DNA of 64,000 nucleotides from JBKEDC01 sp047971925 (GCA_047971925.1 JBKEAC010000085.1:29874-93873); one strand, 5' to 3'. Counted from the first letter of the stretch, positions 36,796-46,771 are shown. Notes: generated from the sequence alone by a model not told the origin. Made by a program: numbers and translations.

Positions 36796-38928
36796 ATGAA
36801 AAAGCTCATCTCCCTCTTTCTCCTACTCAGTCTAACTCATTTCACATCTTTCTCTCAAAAGCAAATGAGTTTAAATGATGCTATTTTAGGACGAGGATCA
36901 TATCTATATCCTAAAATGCTTAGCCTGGTGGAATGGCAAGACGAAAAACACTATGCTTCCTATGAAAACGACACCACTTGGATAAACACAATTGGCAGCA
37001 ATAATGCCGAAGTTCTACTCGATTCAACAAGCATTGCTCAAGCATGCCAAAACTATGGCAAAGCTTACCAAAAAATGCTCCTTTCAAATTTCATCGACTC
37101 AAACAATGCCCTCTTAAAAGGTGCAAACAGCTATGTAGTGTATCATTTAAAAACGAAAAATATCACACATTGGATTGAGTTGCCTCAAGGTGCAGAAAAC
37201 GATGATTTTTGTTCAGCTAACAACACCATTGCCTACACCATCGGTCAAAATCTTTTCATTGAAAACATTGCCGAACAAACTCAAATAAGCCACGAAACAA
37301 CTCCAGGAATTATTGTTGGACAAAGCGTTCATCGACATGAATTTGGCATTAACAAAGGAACTTTCTGGTCGCCTTCAGGAAAATATTTAGCCTTTTATCG
37401 CCAAGATGAAAGCATGGTTCATGAGTATCCTTTGACTAACTTCATGAGCAGAATTGCAGAAAACACACCCATTCGATATCCGATGGCGGGAGAGGCTAGT
37501 CATGAGGTAACTATTGGGATATACAACACCGAGAACAAGCAAATTACTTACTTACAAACTGGAAAACCAGACGATCACTACCTGACAAACATTAGTTGGA
37601 GCCCCGATGAAAAATCGATTTATGTGGCAGAACTAAATAGAGAACAAAACCACATGCACCTTAATCAATTTGAGGTAACTAAAGGGGAAAAGTTAGCAAC
37701 TATCTTAGAAGAACAACGAGACACTTATGTAGAACCTCAATATCCGATTTCATTTTTGAACAACGACAACAATCGATTCATCTACATGAGTCGTGCTGAC
37801 GGTTTCTTTCATCTCTACCTCTACTCTACCGATGGAAAACTAATCAAACAACTCACAAAAGGAAATTGGGAAGTTACCGAATTTTACGGTATCGATGCAC
37901 AAAACAAATATGCCTACTTTCAAGCTGCCAATGAAAATGGTTTAAATAGAAACACATTTCGAGTGAACTTGACAAATGGCTCTAGCCAACAGCTCGATGC
38001 AGAAGATGGCTATCATCAAGCTAACTTCTCACCTAAATTCACCCATTTTGTCAGCTCGTGGTCGGCACACAATGTACCTGGTCAAACCGATATCATCACC
38101 TCATCGGGAAAACACATTAGCACGATAGCCAAAGCAAAAAACACGCTTTCCGATTATGAGCTTGGAGAAACCAAACTCCTAACAATTAAGGCTGCCGACG
38201 GAACTACTGATCTGAATGCAATTATCACACTTCCAAATAATTTCGATCCTGCAAAGAAATATCCCGCAATCATTTATGTATATGGTGGACCACATGCACA
38301 AATGATTAACAATTCATGGAACTATGGAGCGCAGTGGTGGTATTATTACATGGCATCGAAAGGTTACATCATGCTCACCGTTGATAATCGAGGTTCAGCC
38401 TATCGAGGACAGGCTTTTGAGGAAGTTATTCATCGCCAATTAGGCATAGAAGAAACAAAAGACCAAATGGAAGGCTTGAAGTACTTGCAAAGTTTGGACT
38501 ATGTTGACACGAAAAGAATTGGAGTCCATGGTTGGAGTTTCGGTGGTTTCATGACTACCAATCTCATGCTTCGCCATCCCGAACAATTTAAAGTTGGTGT
38601 GGCTGGTGGAGCTGTTGTAGATTGGGCACTTTATGAAATTATGTATGGCGAACGATATATGGATACTCCAAAAGAAAATCCTGAAGGTTATGAAGAAACA
38701 AACATGCTAAATCACATTGATAAGCTTAGCGGAAATTTACTCTACATTCATGGTGCGCAAGATGATGTGGTTGTTCCTCAACACAGCATGCAATTTCTTC
38801 GCGAATGTATTAAGCAAAACAAATCAATCGACTTCTTCACCTATCCTACACACCCCCACAATGTGCGCGGGAAAGATCGAGTTCACTTGATGAATAAAGT
38901 TAGTCAATATTTTTTCGATAAACTCTAA
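36796..38928 (+). CDS. Dipeptidyl peptidase IV (S9B family)
   Basis: Exported serine peptidase removing X-Pro (or X-Ala) dipeptides from peptide N termini; 710 residues, normal length, signal peptide MKKLISLFLLLSLTHFTSFSQ. The N-terminal two thirds is a beta-propeller. The C-terminal alpha/beta-hydrolase carries the nucleophile in GWSFGGFM, the acid in HGAQDDVVVP and the His in YPTHPHNV. Propeller glutamates for substrate N-terminus binding lie around RQDESMVHEYPL, though a DEE motif is not obvious. Fits with PepD and the POT transporter elsewhere in the window as peptide-use genes. Followed by a hairpin terminator. Confidence 0.93.
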   Translation: MKKLISLFLLLSLTHFTSFSQKQMSLNDAILGRGSYLYPKMLSLVEWQDEKHYASYENDTTWINTIGSNNAEVLLDSTSIAQACQNYGKAYQKMLLSNFIDSNNALLKGANSYVVYHLKTKNITHWIELPQGAENDDFCSANNTIAYTIGQNLFIENIAEQTQISHETTPGIIVGQSVHRHEFGINKGTFWSPSGKYLAFYRQDESMVHEYPLTNFMSRIAENTPIRYPMAGEASHEVTIGIYNTENKQITYLQTGKPDDHYLTNISWSPDEKSIYVAELNREQNHMHLNQFEVTKGEKLATILEEQRDTYVEPQYPISFLNNDNNRFIYMSRADGFFHLYLYSTDGKLIKQLTKGNWEVTEFYGIDAQNKYAYFQAANENGLNRNTFRVNLTNGSSQQLDAEDGYHQANFSPKFTHFVSSWSAHNVPGQTDIITSSGKHISTIAKAKNTLSDYELGETKLLTIKAADGTTDLNAIITLPNNFDPAKKYPAIIYVYGGPHAQMINNSWNYGAQWWYYYMASKGYIMLTVDNRGSAYRGQAFEEVIHRQLGIEETKDQMEGLKYLQSLDYVDTKRIGVHGWSFGGFMTTNLMLRHPEQFKVGVAGGAVVDWALYEIMYGERYMDTPKENPEGYEETNMLNHIDKLSGNLLYIHGAQDDVVVPQHSMQFLRECIKQNKSIDFFTYPTHPHNVRGKDRVHLMNKVSQYFFDKL

Positions 38929-38960
38929 TAGTTTAATCCAAACAGCGAAATTATGAACAA

Positions 38961-38992
38961 AAAGAGCATTCCGAGTTATCGGAATGCTCTTT
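38961..38992 (+). terminator. Hairpin terminator after the DPP-IV gene
   Basis: AAAGAGCATTCCGA, loop GTTA, TCGGAATGCTCTTT: 14 perfect base pairs. Confidence 0.9.
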
Positions 38993-39096
38993 GCAATTAA
39001 AAAAACAACATCTCTAGACTTGAAGGTACTTTATTTACACAAAAAATTCCTTATTTTGTGCTGCATAATTTAAGAAGTCGCAAAAAAACAAATCAG

Positions 39097-41784
39097 ATGA
39101 ATAAATCATTACTACGAAAAAAATATATCATTGCCCTTTTAGCTAGTCTACTTACATGTGTTTTCCCACATGCGAAAGCCCAAGAATCAACCGATTCAAC
39201 TCCATTCTTTTTATTGTCTGGAAAAATTAGTGTTCAATCGGGTTCCTCAGAAGGAGTGCTCATGTCCCTATCGCAAGGAAACAAAACGATTCAAAAAATT
39301 ACACTAAACAAAAGTGGCAAATATGAATTTGAACTTGATTATAACAAACATCTCCATTTAACGATTCAGAAAGAAGGTTATTTTCCCAAAATAATCAACA
39401 TCGACACGAGCCTACCAAGGCACATCTTGCAAGGGAATAATGACTTCCCTCCCCTTTCTGTCAATCTGCAAATGATTAAACAAACAAGCCTTATCACTTA
39501 CAACTATTTCTCGCTTCCGCTTGCCGACATTTCTTATAGCTCAAGCATTGACAATATTGACATTAACTATTCACAATCTGATGAGGAGTTAAAGCAATTA
39601 ATCGCCGAAGCCGAAGTGGAACAAAAACTTCTCGCCGCAGAGCAATCAATTGCCAATCAAAAAAACGACCAAAGCTCGCCTAGCAATGAAGAAAAATATC
39701 AACAAATTCTAACAGAAGGCAATCTTTCCTACAACACCGCCTCTTATAATGATGCCCTAAAGAAATATCAAGAAGCGCATGCGCTTATTCCTGAAGAAAG
39801 CTTTGCTCTCGACCGAATAGGTGAAATTGAAATGATAATGCAAATGCTTGCCGAACAAGCTGCAATTGATGCGAACTACAATGCTGCAATTGCTCAAGCC
39901 GATAAAAACTTCAAAGCAAAACAATACACAACAGCTATAACCGATTATCATCAAGCTTTGAACATAAAGCCCAACGATGAATATGCTCAGAAGCAAATCA
40001 CCGAGAGCCAACTACATTTAAGTAATCATGAAATTTTGGCTCAATATACAGCCCTAATTTCTATTGCCGACAAAGCTCTTCAAGAGAAAGATTTCAGCAT
40101 AGCTCGTGAAAATTACTCGAAAGCAAAAGACTTAAAGGTTGAAAAGGAATACCCTGAAAAGCGACTTGCAGAAATCGATGCACTTGAAGCGGAACAAAAT
40201 AGATTAATTAGCCTTGAAAATCAATATTTGGCAGCCATGAAAGATGGTAACCTTCTTTTCAGCAATGAACATTACGAAAATGCCATCACTCTTTTTGAAA
40301 AGGCTCTCGAATTTAAAAGCAATGATGCTGAAGCTCGAAAAAGAATTGCCGATTCAAAAAAAGCCATTGTTCTTAGAAATGAACATGCTAACTATGCCTC
40401 AGTCATCACAGCTGCCGATAGTGCATTTCAGATTAAAGACTATGAACTTGCTCGTCAGCAATACAAAAAAGCACTCACTATGATGCCTTCGGAAGAATAT
40501 CCGAAACAACAAAATAGCAAAATCGATCAGCTTCTAATTGCACAAGAAAAGGAAAAAATAAAAGCACATTATGATAGCATTATCGCTATTGCCGATGCTG
40601 CATTTCAGGCAAAAGACTATACCCTTGCTCGTCAGCAATACAAGCAATCGCTAACGATAATAACATCGGAAGAATATCCGAAACAACAAAACAGTAAAAT
40701 CGATCAGCTTCTAATTGCACAAGAAGAAGCAAAAATAAAAGCAAAATATGATAGTATTATCGCTATTGCCGATGCTGCATTTCAGGCAAAAGACTATACC
40801 CTTGCTCGTCAGCAATACAAGCAATCGCTAGCGATAATGGCTTCGGAAGAATATCCGAAACAGCAAAACAGTAAAATCGATCAGCTTCTAATTGCACAAG
40901 AAAAGGAAAAAATAAAAGCAAAATATGATAGTATTATCACTATTGCCGATGCTGCATTTCAGGCAAAAGACTATACCCTTGCTCGTCAGCAATACAAGCA
41001 ATCGCTAGCGATAATGGCTTCGGAAGAATATCCGAAACAGCAAAACAGTAAAATCGATCAGCTTCTAATTGCACAAGAAAAGGAAAAAATAAAAGCAAAA
41101 TATGATAGTATTATCGCTATTGCCGATGAAAATTTCAGAAGTCAAACATTTAGCCTAGCAGAAAATAACTATAACGAGGCAATTCGATTACTTCCAAGCG
41201 AGAGCTATGCGCAAGAACAGTTAAAAAAGATAGCAGAAACTCGTCTTGCTGTTAAAGAAGCCCAAAGAGCGGCCTATAAAGAAGAAATTGCTGAAGGAGA
41301 CAATAACTTCCATCAGCAGAGCTATGCCTTAGCTAAATATCATTATAACGAAGCTATAAAACTTATTAGCTGGGAAGAATATCCGAAAGCTCAAATAAGG
41401 AGGATTACTGAACTCAGTAGAGCTCCATTAAGTGAGGCTGACAAGCAAAAACATGCTGAATTGGTTTCTTCAGCCCATGATTCTTATAACAAAAAAGATC
41501 TAGCGGTGGCTCGTACATTCTATCTGCAAGCGCTTCAAATTAATCAAAGCGATGATCAATCTGCCTTACGTCTGATGGAAATTGAAAAGCAAATTAAAGA
41601 AACAGATGTTGCAAAACAAAGTGCGGCATATAACGAACTTCTAAAGAAAGCCGATAATGCATTTGAAGAAAAACAATTCAGTGTCGCTCGCTCATATTAC
41701 AATCAGGTATTAAATCTGAATGCAAATGACGAATATGCAAAGGCTCAATTGAAAAAAATTGCAGATATTGTAAATAACAACTAA
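39097..41784 (+). CDS. Exported TPR/coiled-coil protein with N-terminal regulatory-like beta domain and amplified repeats
   Basis: About 895 residues from ATG 39097 (NKSLLRKKYIIALLASLLTC, signal peptide to AKAQ); an earlier in-frame GTG at 39058 lies in a TTATTTTG promoter-like box. After the signal comes a carboxypeptidase-regulatory-like beta domain (about residues 40–110, FFLLSGKISVQSGS). The rest is about a dozen TPR-like helical pairs of the form YxxAI-ADxAFxxKDYxLARQxY. Within 40396–41130 four copies of a 59-residue unit are almost identical. No enzyme motif; probably an envelope scaffold. Monocistronic. Confidence 0.75.
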   Translation: MNKSLLRKKYIIALLASLLTCVFPHAKAQESTDSTPFFLLSGKISVQSGSSEGVLMSLSQGNKTIQKITLNKSGKYEFELDYNKHLHLTIQKEGYFPKIINIDTSLPRHILQGNNDFPPLSVNLQMIKQTSLITYNYFSLPLADISYSSSIDNIDINYSQSDEELKQLIAEAEVEQKLLAAEQSIANQKNDQSSPSNEEKYQQILTEGNLSYNTASYNDALKKYQEAHALIPEESFALDRIGEIEMIMQMLAEQAAIDANYNAAIAQADKNFKAKQYTTAITDYHQALNIKPNDEYAQKQITESQLHLSNHEILAQYTALISIADKALQEKDFSIARENYSKAKDLKVEKEYPEKRLAEIDALEAEQNRLISLENQYLAAMKDGNLLFSNEHYENAITLFEKALEFKSNDAEARKRIADSKKAIVLRNEHANYASVITAADSAFQIKDYELARQQYKKALTMMPSEEYPKQQNSKIDQLLIAQEKEKIKAHYDSIIAIADAAFQAKDYTLARQQYKQSLTIITSEEYPKQQNSKIDQLLIAQEEAKIKAKYDSIIAIADAAFQAKDYTLARQQYKQSLAIMASEEYPKQQNSKIDQLLIAQEKEKIKAKYDSIITIADAAFQAKDYTLARQQYKQSLAIMASEEYPKQQNSKIDQLLIAQEKEKIKAKYDSIIAIADENFRSQTFSLAENNYNEAIRLLPSESYAQEQLKKIAETRLAVKEAQRAAYKEEIAEGDNNFHQQSYALAKYHYNEAIKLISWEEYPKAQIRRITELSRAPLSEADKQKHAELVSSAHDSYNKKDLAVARTFYLQALQINQSDDQSALRLMEIEKQIKETDVAKQSAAYNELLKKADNAFEEKQFSVARSYYNQVLNLNANDEYAKAQLKKIADIVNNN
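40396..41130 (+). repeat. 177-bp in-frame repeats inside the TPR gene
   Basis: The string beginning GATAG(C/T)ATTATCGC recurs at 40573, 40750, 40927 and 41104, exactly 177 bases apart (59 codons). A diverged earlier copy starts near 40396. The central copies differ by only a few bases, indicating recent amplification. Confidence 0.9.
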
Positions 41785-41881
41785 GTGATATATTAACTAC
41801 ATTTTCAAATACTTACAACCAATCAGCAAAACACACAAGAAGGAGTTACTCATTTTTATTACCTAAAAAAGTTGCATATCA

Positions 41882-41912
41882 TTTGTTTTTTAAAAAAAGC
41901 TCCTTATCTTTG
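41882..41912 (+). promoter_or_regulatory. Canonical Bacteroidota promoter for the tRNA-Lys cluster
   Basis: TTTG at 41882–41885, a 19-base spacer, then TATCTTTG at 41905–41912, which is the full -33/-7 consensus. The first tRNA begins 35 bases later. Confidence 0.8.
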
Positions 41913-41947
41913 CACCGCTTTCAACAAGGAAGCACTCCAATTATGGA

Positions 41948-42020
41948 GACTCAGTAGCTCAGCCGGTAGAGCACATCCCTTTTAAGGATGGGGTCCTGGG
42001 TTCGAATCCCAGCTGAGTCA
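41948..42020 (+). tRNA. tRNA-Lys (anticodon TTT), copy 1
   Basis: 73 nt. Acceptor arms GACTCAG and CTGAGTC pair over 7 bp; D arm GCTC..GAGC; anticodon loop CTTTTAA gives anticodon TTT (Lys); T arm CTGGG-TTCGAAT-CCCAG. CCA is not encoded. First of three identical copies. Confidence 0.97.
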
Positions 42021-42083
42021 CTATTTTTAGTGTATTTAGCATTAGAAATATAGTCTTTATTTAGAAGACAAATAAACCGTGGA

Positions 42084-42156
42084 GACTCAGTAGCTCAGCC
42101 GGTAGAGCACATCCCTTTTAAGGATGGGGTCCTGGGTTCGAATCCCAGCTGAGTCA
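42084..42156 (+). tRNA. tRNA-Lys (anticodon TTT), copy 2
   Basis: Identical over its 73 nt to copy 1; 63-base spacer from copy 1 ends in GGA like the other copies. Probably processed from one transcript. Confidence 0.97.
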
Positions 42157-42225
42157 CACAAAATGCGAGTTCAAAATTCGTATCTTATCGACATACTTTC
42201 ATTAAAGGAAGTATAATTCCACGGA

Positions 42226-42298
42226 GACTCAGTAGCTCAGCCGGTAGAGCACATCCCTTTTAAGGATGGGGTCCTGGGTTCGAATCCCAGCTGAGTCA
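42226..42298 (+). tRNA. tRNA-Lys (anticodon TTT), copy 3
   Basis: Identical to copies 1 and 2; 69-base spacer. Followed by a hairpin and T-run, which closes the transcript. Confidence 0.97.
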
Positions 42299-42303
42299 CC
42301 AAG

Positions 42304-42340
42304 AAAACTTTTTACAATTATTTTGTGAAAAGTTTTTTTT
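42304..42340 (+). terminator. Hairpin terminator after the tRNA-Lys cluster
   Basis: AAAACTTTT, a ~15-nt loop, AAAAGTTTT continuing into a long T-run. AT-only stem, moderately strong. Confidence 0.6.
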
Positions 42341-42353
42341 TCATTCATACATT

Positions 42354-43352
42354 ATGAAACTTACGCACTTCATTCTTCTAATTCTATTGCTTAGCAGTTG
42401 CTCTAAATCCGACTTAAAATATCAAACATCATTCTATTATTGGCGCACAGTCTTTAAACTTAATGATACTGAGAAGCACGTCATTGCATCAAACAAGGTA
42501 GAGAGGCTTTACGTGCGATATTTTGATGTTGATGTTAGTGAAAATGGAATACCATTTCCTGTTGCTAAAATATCTTTCGCTGATAGTGCAACTTGTAAAA
42601 TAATACCTGTGGTATTCATTAAAAATCAAGTGATGCTAAATGAAAAGCTCAACATAAGCCAGTTAACAAGCAACATTACATCCTTAGTAATGCAGATAAA
42701 CGAGCAAACAAATTCAGAACTTCACGAAATACAAATCGACTGCGACTGGTCGGCTAAAAGCAAAGACCGCTTCATGGCATTCATGAAAGAGCTTCGAGAA
42801 AAGTGGAGCGGAAAACTTTCGGCAACCATTCGCTTGCACCAAGTGAAATATTTTCATCAAACGGGTATTCCTCCTGTTGACTATGGGGTACTCATGTTCT
42901 ATAATATGGGCAAAATTGATGAGCTAACAAATAACTCTATTTATGATGAAGCTATTGCTAAGCAGTACACCCCTAGCATTAGCCAATATCCGCTGCCATT
43001 GAAAATAGCCCTACCCATCTTTTCTTGGGGGATACACACGCAGAATAACCAAGTAATGGGACTGTGGAATAAGAAAACATGGAATGATTTAAATAATCAT
43101 GCAAATCTGAAAAAAATTGCACAAAATCGGTTTCAAGTTATATCTTCATTCTATGAAGATGGACGATTCTTTCAAAAAAATGATATTATAGTTCACGAAA
43201 ATGTATCGGAAGAAAATTTGCTGAACATAGCTAACAACTTATCAATATTAAATGCTAACTTTGATACTGAAATAATATTTTACGATTTAGATTCAATAAA
43301 CACAATTAACTACGATGAAGATATTTTCAAAAATGTTTCTATTCAGTTTTAG
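42354..43352 (+). CDS. Predicted lipoprotein, unknown function (DUF3142-like?)
   Basis: 332 residues with a lipoprotein signal (MKLTHFILLILLLSSC). Content such as ERLYVRYFDVDV, EIQIDCDWSAKSKDRFMAFM and YGVLMFYNMG suggests a TIM-barrel glycoside-hydrolase-like fold, and IDCDW is reminiscent of DUF3142; this is a weak resemblance. Its last 38 bases overlap the next gene in another frame, so the two are translationally linked. Expected location: periplasmic or outer-membrane anchored. Confidence 0.6.
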   Translation: MKLTHFILLILLLSSCSKSDLKYQTSFYYWRTVFKLNDTEKHVIASNKVERLYVRYFDVDVSENGIPFPVAKISFADSATCKIIPVVFIKNQVMLNEKLNISQLTSNITSLVMQINEQTNSELHEIQIDCDWSAKSKDRFMAFMKELREKWSGKLSATIRLHQVKYFHQTGIPPVDYGVLMFYNMGKIDELTNNSIYDEAIAKQYTPSISQYPLPLKIALPIFSWGIHTQNNQVMGLWNKKTWNDLNNHANLKKIAQNRFQVISSFYEDGRFFQKNDIIVHENVSEENLLNIANNLSILNANFDTEIIFYDLDSINTINYDEDIFKNVSIQF

Positions 43353-45594
43353 CATTGTGCTAAGCTTAGGATTAACAGCACTCGCTTGCGGGTGGTATTA
43401 CGATGAAAGATATAGTAATTCTAATTTCGCCCCTGAGATTTTTGTCAACAATGATTTTTCCCCCATGTTCTATTGCTATGATTCCTTTTTTTATGATAAA
43501 GCGTTAGGGAATCATAATACGTATTTTAAAGATGATATTTCTGAAGTTTGGCAGGAATATCTAGCGGGAATAAGTAATCAAGAAACTATTGAGGAGATTC
43601 TTTTTAACGAGAAAAACTATTCGCTTAAGCGCATCGAAAATATCGCTTTCAAAGAATTAAGTGAAAATCTTCCAATGACTAATGTGAAGTTTCGAACTTT
43701 CATGCAATACATGTATGTAGCGCGAAGTGTTGAACAGCGAAGCACTTCGGAAGCATATAGCTGGAACAATAATTCTGAACAAGAAGATGTGGATTTTAAA
43801 ACCATGTACACACTGGCTTTTGCTTTGTACAATTCTGCCAAAGATGAAATAATTAAGCAAAAATCATATTTGCTCATTATGAAAATGTATTTCTATTTTT
43901 TCAATGAAATGAGCACCGACCAGCAGGAACAATGCATTTCTCTTTACGAAAAAATATCACCAAAGGCTCCTAAAAACAAAGATTATTATCGTATTTTAGG
44001 CTATGTAGCTGGTGTGAATTATCGTCAAAAGAATTACATAACATCGAATTATTTATACAGCAAAATTTTTCTAAGTTCTCCTATTCTTCAAAAAAGTGCC
44101 ATATTTAGTTATCACCCATTAAGCTACGATGATGTGAAAAATAAGCTCATTCCCCAATGTATATCTAACGAAGAAAAATGCGCCGTATGGACATTGCAAG
44201 GCTTCTACGTTCAAGAGCCACAATCCATGTTAGAAATAGCCAACATTGACATTAACAGTAAGTTCTTGCCTCTACTCATGAGCCGAGCTATAAACAAGGA
44301 GGAAAAAAAAATTATAAGCCTCAACACCGATACAACGCTTCTTGCTAACATTAAAGACCAATATGAAGATGTTGACGATCATGAAGTAGTTTACCCCATC
44401 ATTAAACAAATTTCAGAAACCAAGGGTTTAAAAAATGTATTCACTTGGCAAACAGCTCTTGGATATATGGAAATGCTATACAATCATCACAGTGAAGCTG
44501 AGAAATGTTTTAACCTTGCTCTTCAGAACGCTCCCAACACGAGTGAAGCTAAGGGGCAGATTCGCGTGTTGAAACTTCTGAATAAACTAAATCAGATTGA
44601 TAAAATTTCTCCTAATTGTTTCGATGAAATAGACCATGAAATTTATTGGCTACTATGCGAGCTAAACAGACCTTCGGAAGAAATGAATGCACTTGGGGCA
44701 CTGGGCGAACGGATAGATAATGCACAAATTTTTGTACGTAATTATCTCACATTGCTATATCAAGAAGATGGTAATTCCAGCATGGCTGCTATGTTTAAAA
44801 ATTCTAACTCTTGGGAATATGGATGGGCAGTTAATAAACTTCTCGATAAGACAAATGGTGTTGATAATATTCTAGCTCTTCTTAAAAAAGATAAGCCAAA
44901 CATCATGGAACAATCGGCCATTTATGTTGGAGGATTAACCGAACAAGATATTTATAAATACAAGAATATTCAAGCCATTTTTAGCAATCGCTTGAGCGAT
45001 GTGTTGAATATCTCTGATTTTGATTTTCCTGCTAATCCATTTAATGGGAGCATTATCGACAATCATGATGCTGAACACAAAAAGGGGAAAAACTATAAAT
45101 TCAAAAAGATGGTTGAAACCATGCAGCTCATGCAAGCAAACATCGAGAGAGGCGAAGATGTTTATAATAATGCACTCTTACTTGGCAATGCTTTTTATAG
45201 CATTTCGCATTTTGGCAATTGTCGTCTCACATCGAAGCTTACAGGCAGCTTTTCAACTCCCGATTTGTATCGCTCAAGCATGGAAAAGATGATGACCGAT
45301 TGCTCAACAGCAGCTAAATATTACCAAATGGCTCATGATGCGGCAAACAACGATGAAGAGCGAGCTAAATGCGCCTACATGCTTGCCAAATGCGAACGAA
45401 ATAATTATTACAATAAATATAAAGCACACGGATGGCATTCGGAAACCAAATATAATATGGTGGCATGGACTGGCTTTAAATGGCTGAACGAAAAATATGC
45501 CGATACGCAATATTTCAAAGAAGTAATTAATGAATGTGGCTATTTCAAGCTGTATAATCTAGCACCCGAAGTTTATAATGTGCGCCCTAATTGA
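43315..45594 (+). CDS. Large exported protein, unknown function, partner of the preceding lipoprotein
   Basis: 759 residues. A signal sequence (FSKMFLFSFSIVLSLGLTALAC) contains a possible lipobox LTALAC. The start may be ATG 43315 or 43333, both inside the previous gene's end. The mature part is helix-rich, with TPR-like stretches near residue 390–420 (YMEMLYNHHSEAEKCFNLAL) and at the end (CSTAAKYYQMAHDAANNDEE). The early motif NNDFSPMFYCYDSFFYD and the late region KAHGWHSETK look conserved-protein-like, but I do not recognise a family. The tight overlap suggests a two-protein complex with the upstream lipoprotein. Confidence 0.65.
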   Translation: MKIFSKMFLFSFSIVLSLGLTALACGWYYDERYSNSNFAPEIFVNNDFSPMFYCYDSFFYDKALGNHNTYFKDDISEVWQEYLAGISNQETIEEILFNEKNYSLKRIENIAFKELSENLPMTNVKFRTFMQYMYVARSVEQRSTSEAYSWNNNSEQEDVDFKTMYTLAFALYNSAKDEIIKQKSYLLIMKMYFYFFNEMSTDQQEQCISLYEKISPKAPKNKDYYRILGYVAGVNYRQKNYITSNYLYSKIFLSSPILQKSAIFSYHPLSYDDVKNKLIPQCISNEEKCAVWTLQGFYVQEPQSMLEIANIDINSKFLPLLMSRAINKEEKKIISLNTDTTLLANIKDQYEDVDDHEVVYPIIKQISETKGLKNVFTWQTALGYMEMLYNHHSEAEKCFNLALQNAPNTSEAKGQIRVLKLLNKLNQIDKISPNCFDEIDHEIYWLLCELNRPSEEMNALGALGERIDNAQIFVRNYLTLLYQEDGNSSMAAMFKNSNSWEYGWAVNKLLDKTNGVDNILALLKKDKPNIMEQSAIYVGGLTEQDIYKYKNIQAIFSNRLSDVLNISDFDFPANPFNGSIIDNHDAEHKKGKNYKFKKMVETMQLMQANIERGEDVYNNALLLGNAFYSISHFGNCRLTSKLTGSFSTPDLYRSSMEKMMTDCSTAAKYYQMAHDAANNDEERAKCAYMLAKCERNNYYNKYKAHGWHSETKYNMVAWTGFKWLNEKYADTQYFKEVINECGYFKLYNLAPEVYNVRPN

Positions 45595-45754
45595 TTAATT
45601 GAGACTGGTGTGTAACTTCAGTGGAAATTCATTTTTGGGCAAAAAACCGAAGCAAAAAATTAGAACGAAATGAGCTAAGATATATTAAGGAAATGAGGCG
45701 CATGAGAATGCTAGCCCCAAAAGAAAATGATTTGTTTTCAAATTGAAGACAAAA

Positions 45755-45798
45755 AAAACAGTTGCACATCAAAAAATAAATGATTGTGCAACTGTTTT
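45755..45798. terminator. Bidirectional hairpin between the unknown pair and purC
   Basis: AAAACAGTTGCACA (45755–45768) and TGTGCAACTGTTTT (45785–45798), 14 perfect pairs around a 16-nt AT loop, placed between convergent genes. Confidence 0.85.
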
Positions 45799-45823
45799 AA
45801 TTATTGCGATAGTATAGTTTACA

Positions 45824-46771
45824 CTAAACGTTCTTTAGAAAATCAGTAACATTCTTTTCAATACGTGCATTAATTTCAGTTGTATTTGATTTTTCAAATT
45901 TATCGCCTGTAATTTTCTCATAAAGTTCAATATAGCGCTCTGTAACAGAATTAACGAAATCAGAATCCATCGTTGGAATTGTTTGACCATCTTTTCCTTG
46001 AAATCCGTTTGCCATCAACCACTCACGCACGAATTCTTTTGAAAGTTGTTTTTGAGCCTCGCCTTTAGCTAAACGTTCAGCATAGCCTTCTGCATAAAAG
46101 TAGCGCGATGAATCTGGCGTGTGAATTTCATCAATAAGATAAATCTTGCCATCTTTTTTTCCGAATTCATATTTTGTGTCAACCAAAATCAATCCCATTT
46201 CTGCAGCCATTTTAGTGCCTTGCTCAAATAAAGCATGAGTATATTTTTCAAGCGCTGAATAGTCAGCTTCAGAAACTAATTGATGTTTGATGATATCTTC
46301 GCGAGAAATATCTTCATCATGACCAATGTCAGCTTTCGTTGTAGGTGTAATGATAGGCTTCTCAAACTTTTGATTTTCCACCATACCTTCGGGTAAAGAT
46401 ACACCACAAAGAGAACGCTTACCACTTTTATATTCACGCCAAGCATGCCCTGTTAAATATCCTCGAATTACCATTTCTACTTTAAATTGCTCGCAAGCAT
46501 GTCCAATTGTTACATTTACATCGGGCGTAGCAATTTTCCAGTTCGGCACAATGTGTGCTGTTGCATCAAGGAATTTAGTTGCAATCTGATTCAGCACTTG
46601 TCCTTTATAGGGGATACCTTCAGGGAGAATCACATCGAACGCTGATATTCTATCACTCACCACCATGACCAATAGGTCATTATTTAAGGTATATACATCG
46701 CGAACTTTCCCATGATACACCGCTTTTTGATTTGGGAAATTAAAATCGGTTTTTGTAAGAGCACTACTCAT
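45824..46771 (-). CDS. purC: Phosphoribosylaminoimidazole-succinocarboxamide synthase (SAICAR synthase)
   Basis: Purine pathway enzyme joining CAIR with aspartate using ATP. 315 residues, the longer form seen in many Bacteroidota. Motifs: VYHGKVRDVYTL (glycine-rich, ATP site), VVSDRISAFDVILPEGIPYKG, VIRGYLTGHAWREYKSG, and DEIHTPDSSRYF. Its ATG (46771) overlaps the end of phoH by 8 bases, so the two are co-transcribed and translationally coupled. Confidence 0.97.
   Translation of the reverse strand: MSSALTKTDFNFPNQKAVYHGKVRDVYTLNNDLLVMVVSDRISAFDVILPEGIPYKGQVLNQIATKFLDATAHIVPNWKIATPDVNVTIGHACEQFKVEMVIRGYLTGHAWREYKSGKRSLCGVSLPEGMVENQKFEKPIITPTTKADIGHDEDISREDIIKHQLVSEADYSALEKYTHALFEQGTKMAAEMGLILVDTKYEFGKKDGKIYLIDEIHTPDSSRYFYAEGYAERLAKGEAQKQLSKEFVREWLMANGFQGKDGQTIPTMDSDFVNSVTERYIELYEKITGDKFEKSNTTEINARIEKNVTDFLKNV

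Noticed and set aside
42084..42156. tRNA with a different anticodon in the cluster
   Set aside because: All three anticodon loops read CTTTTAA, so each is Lys(TTT).
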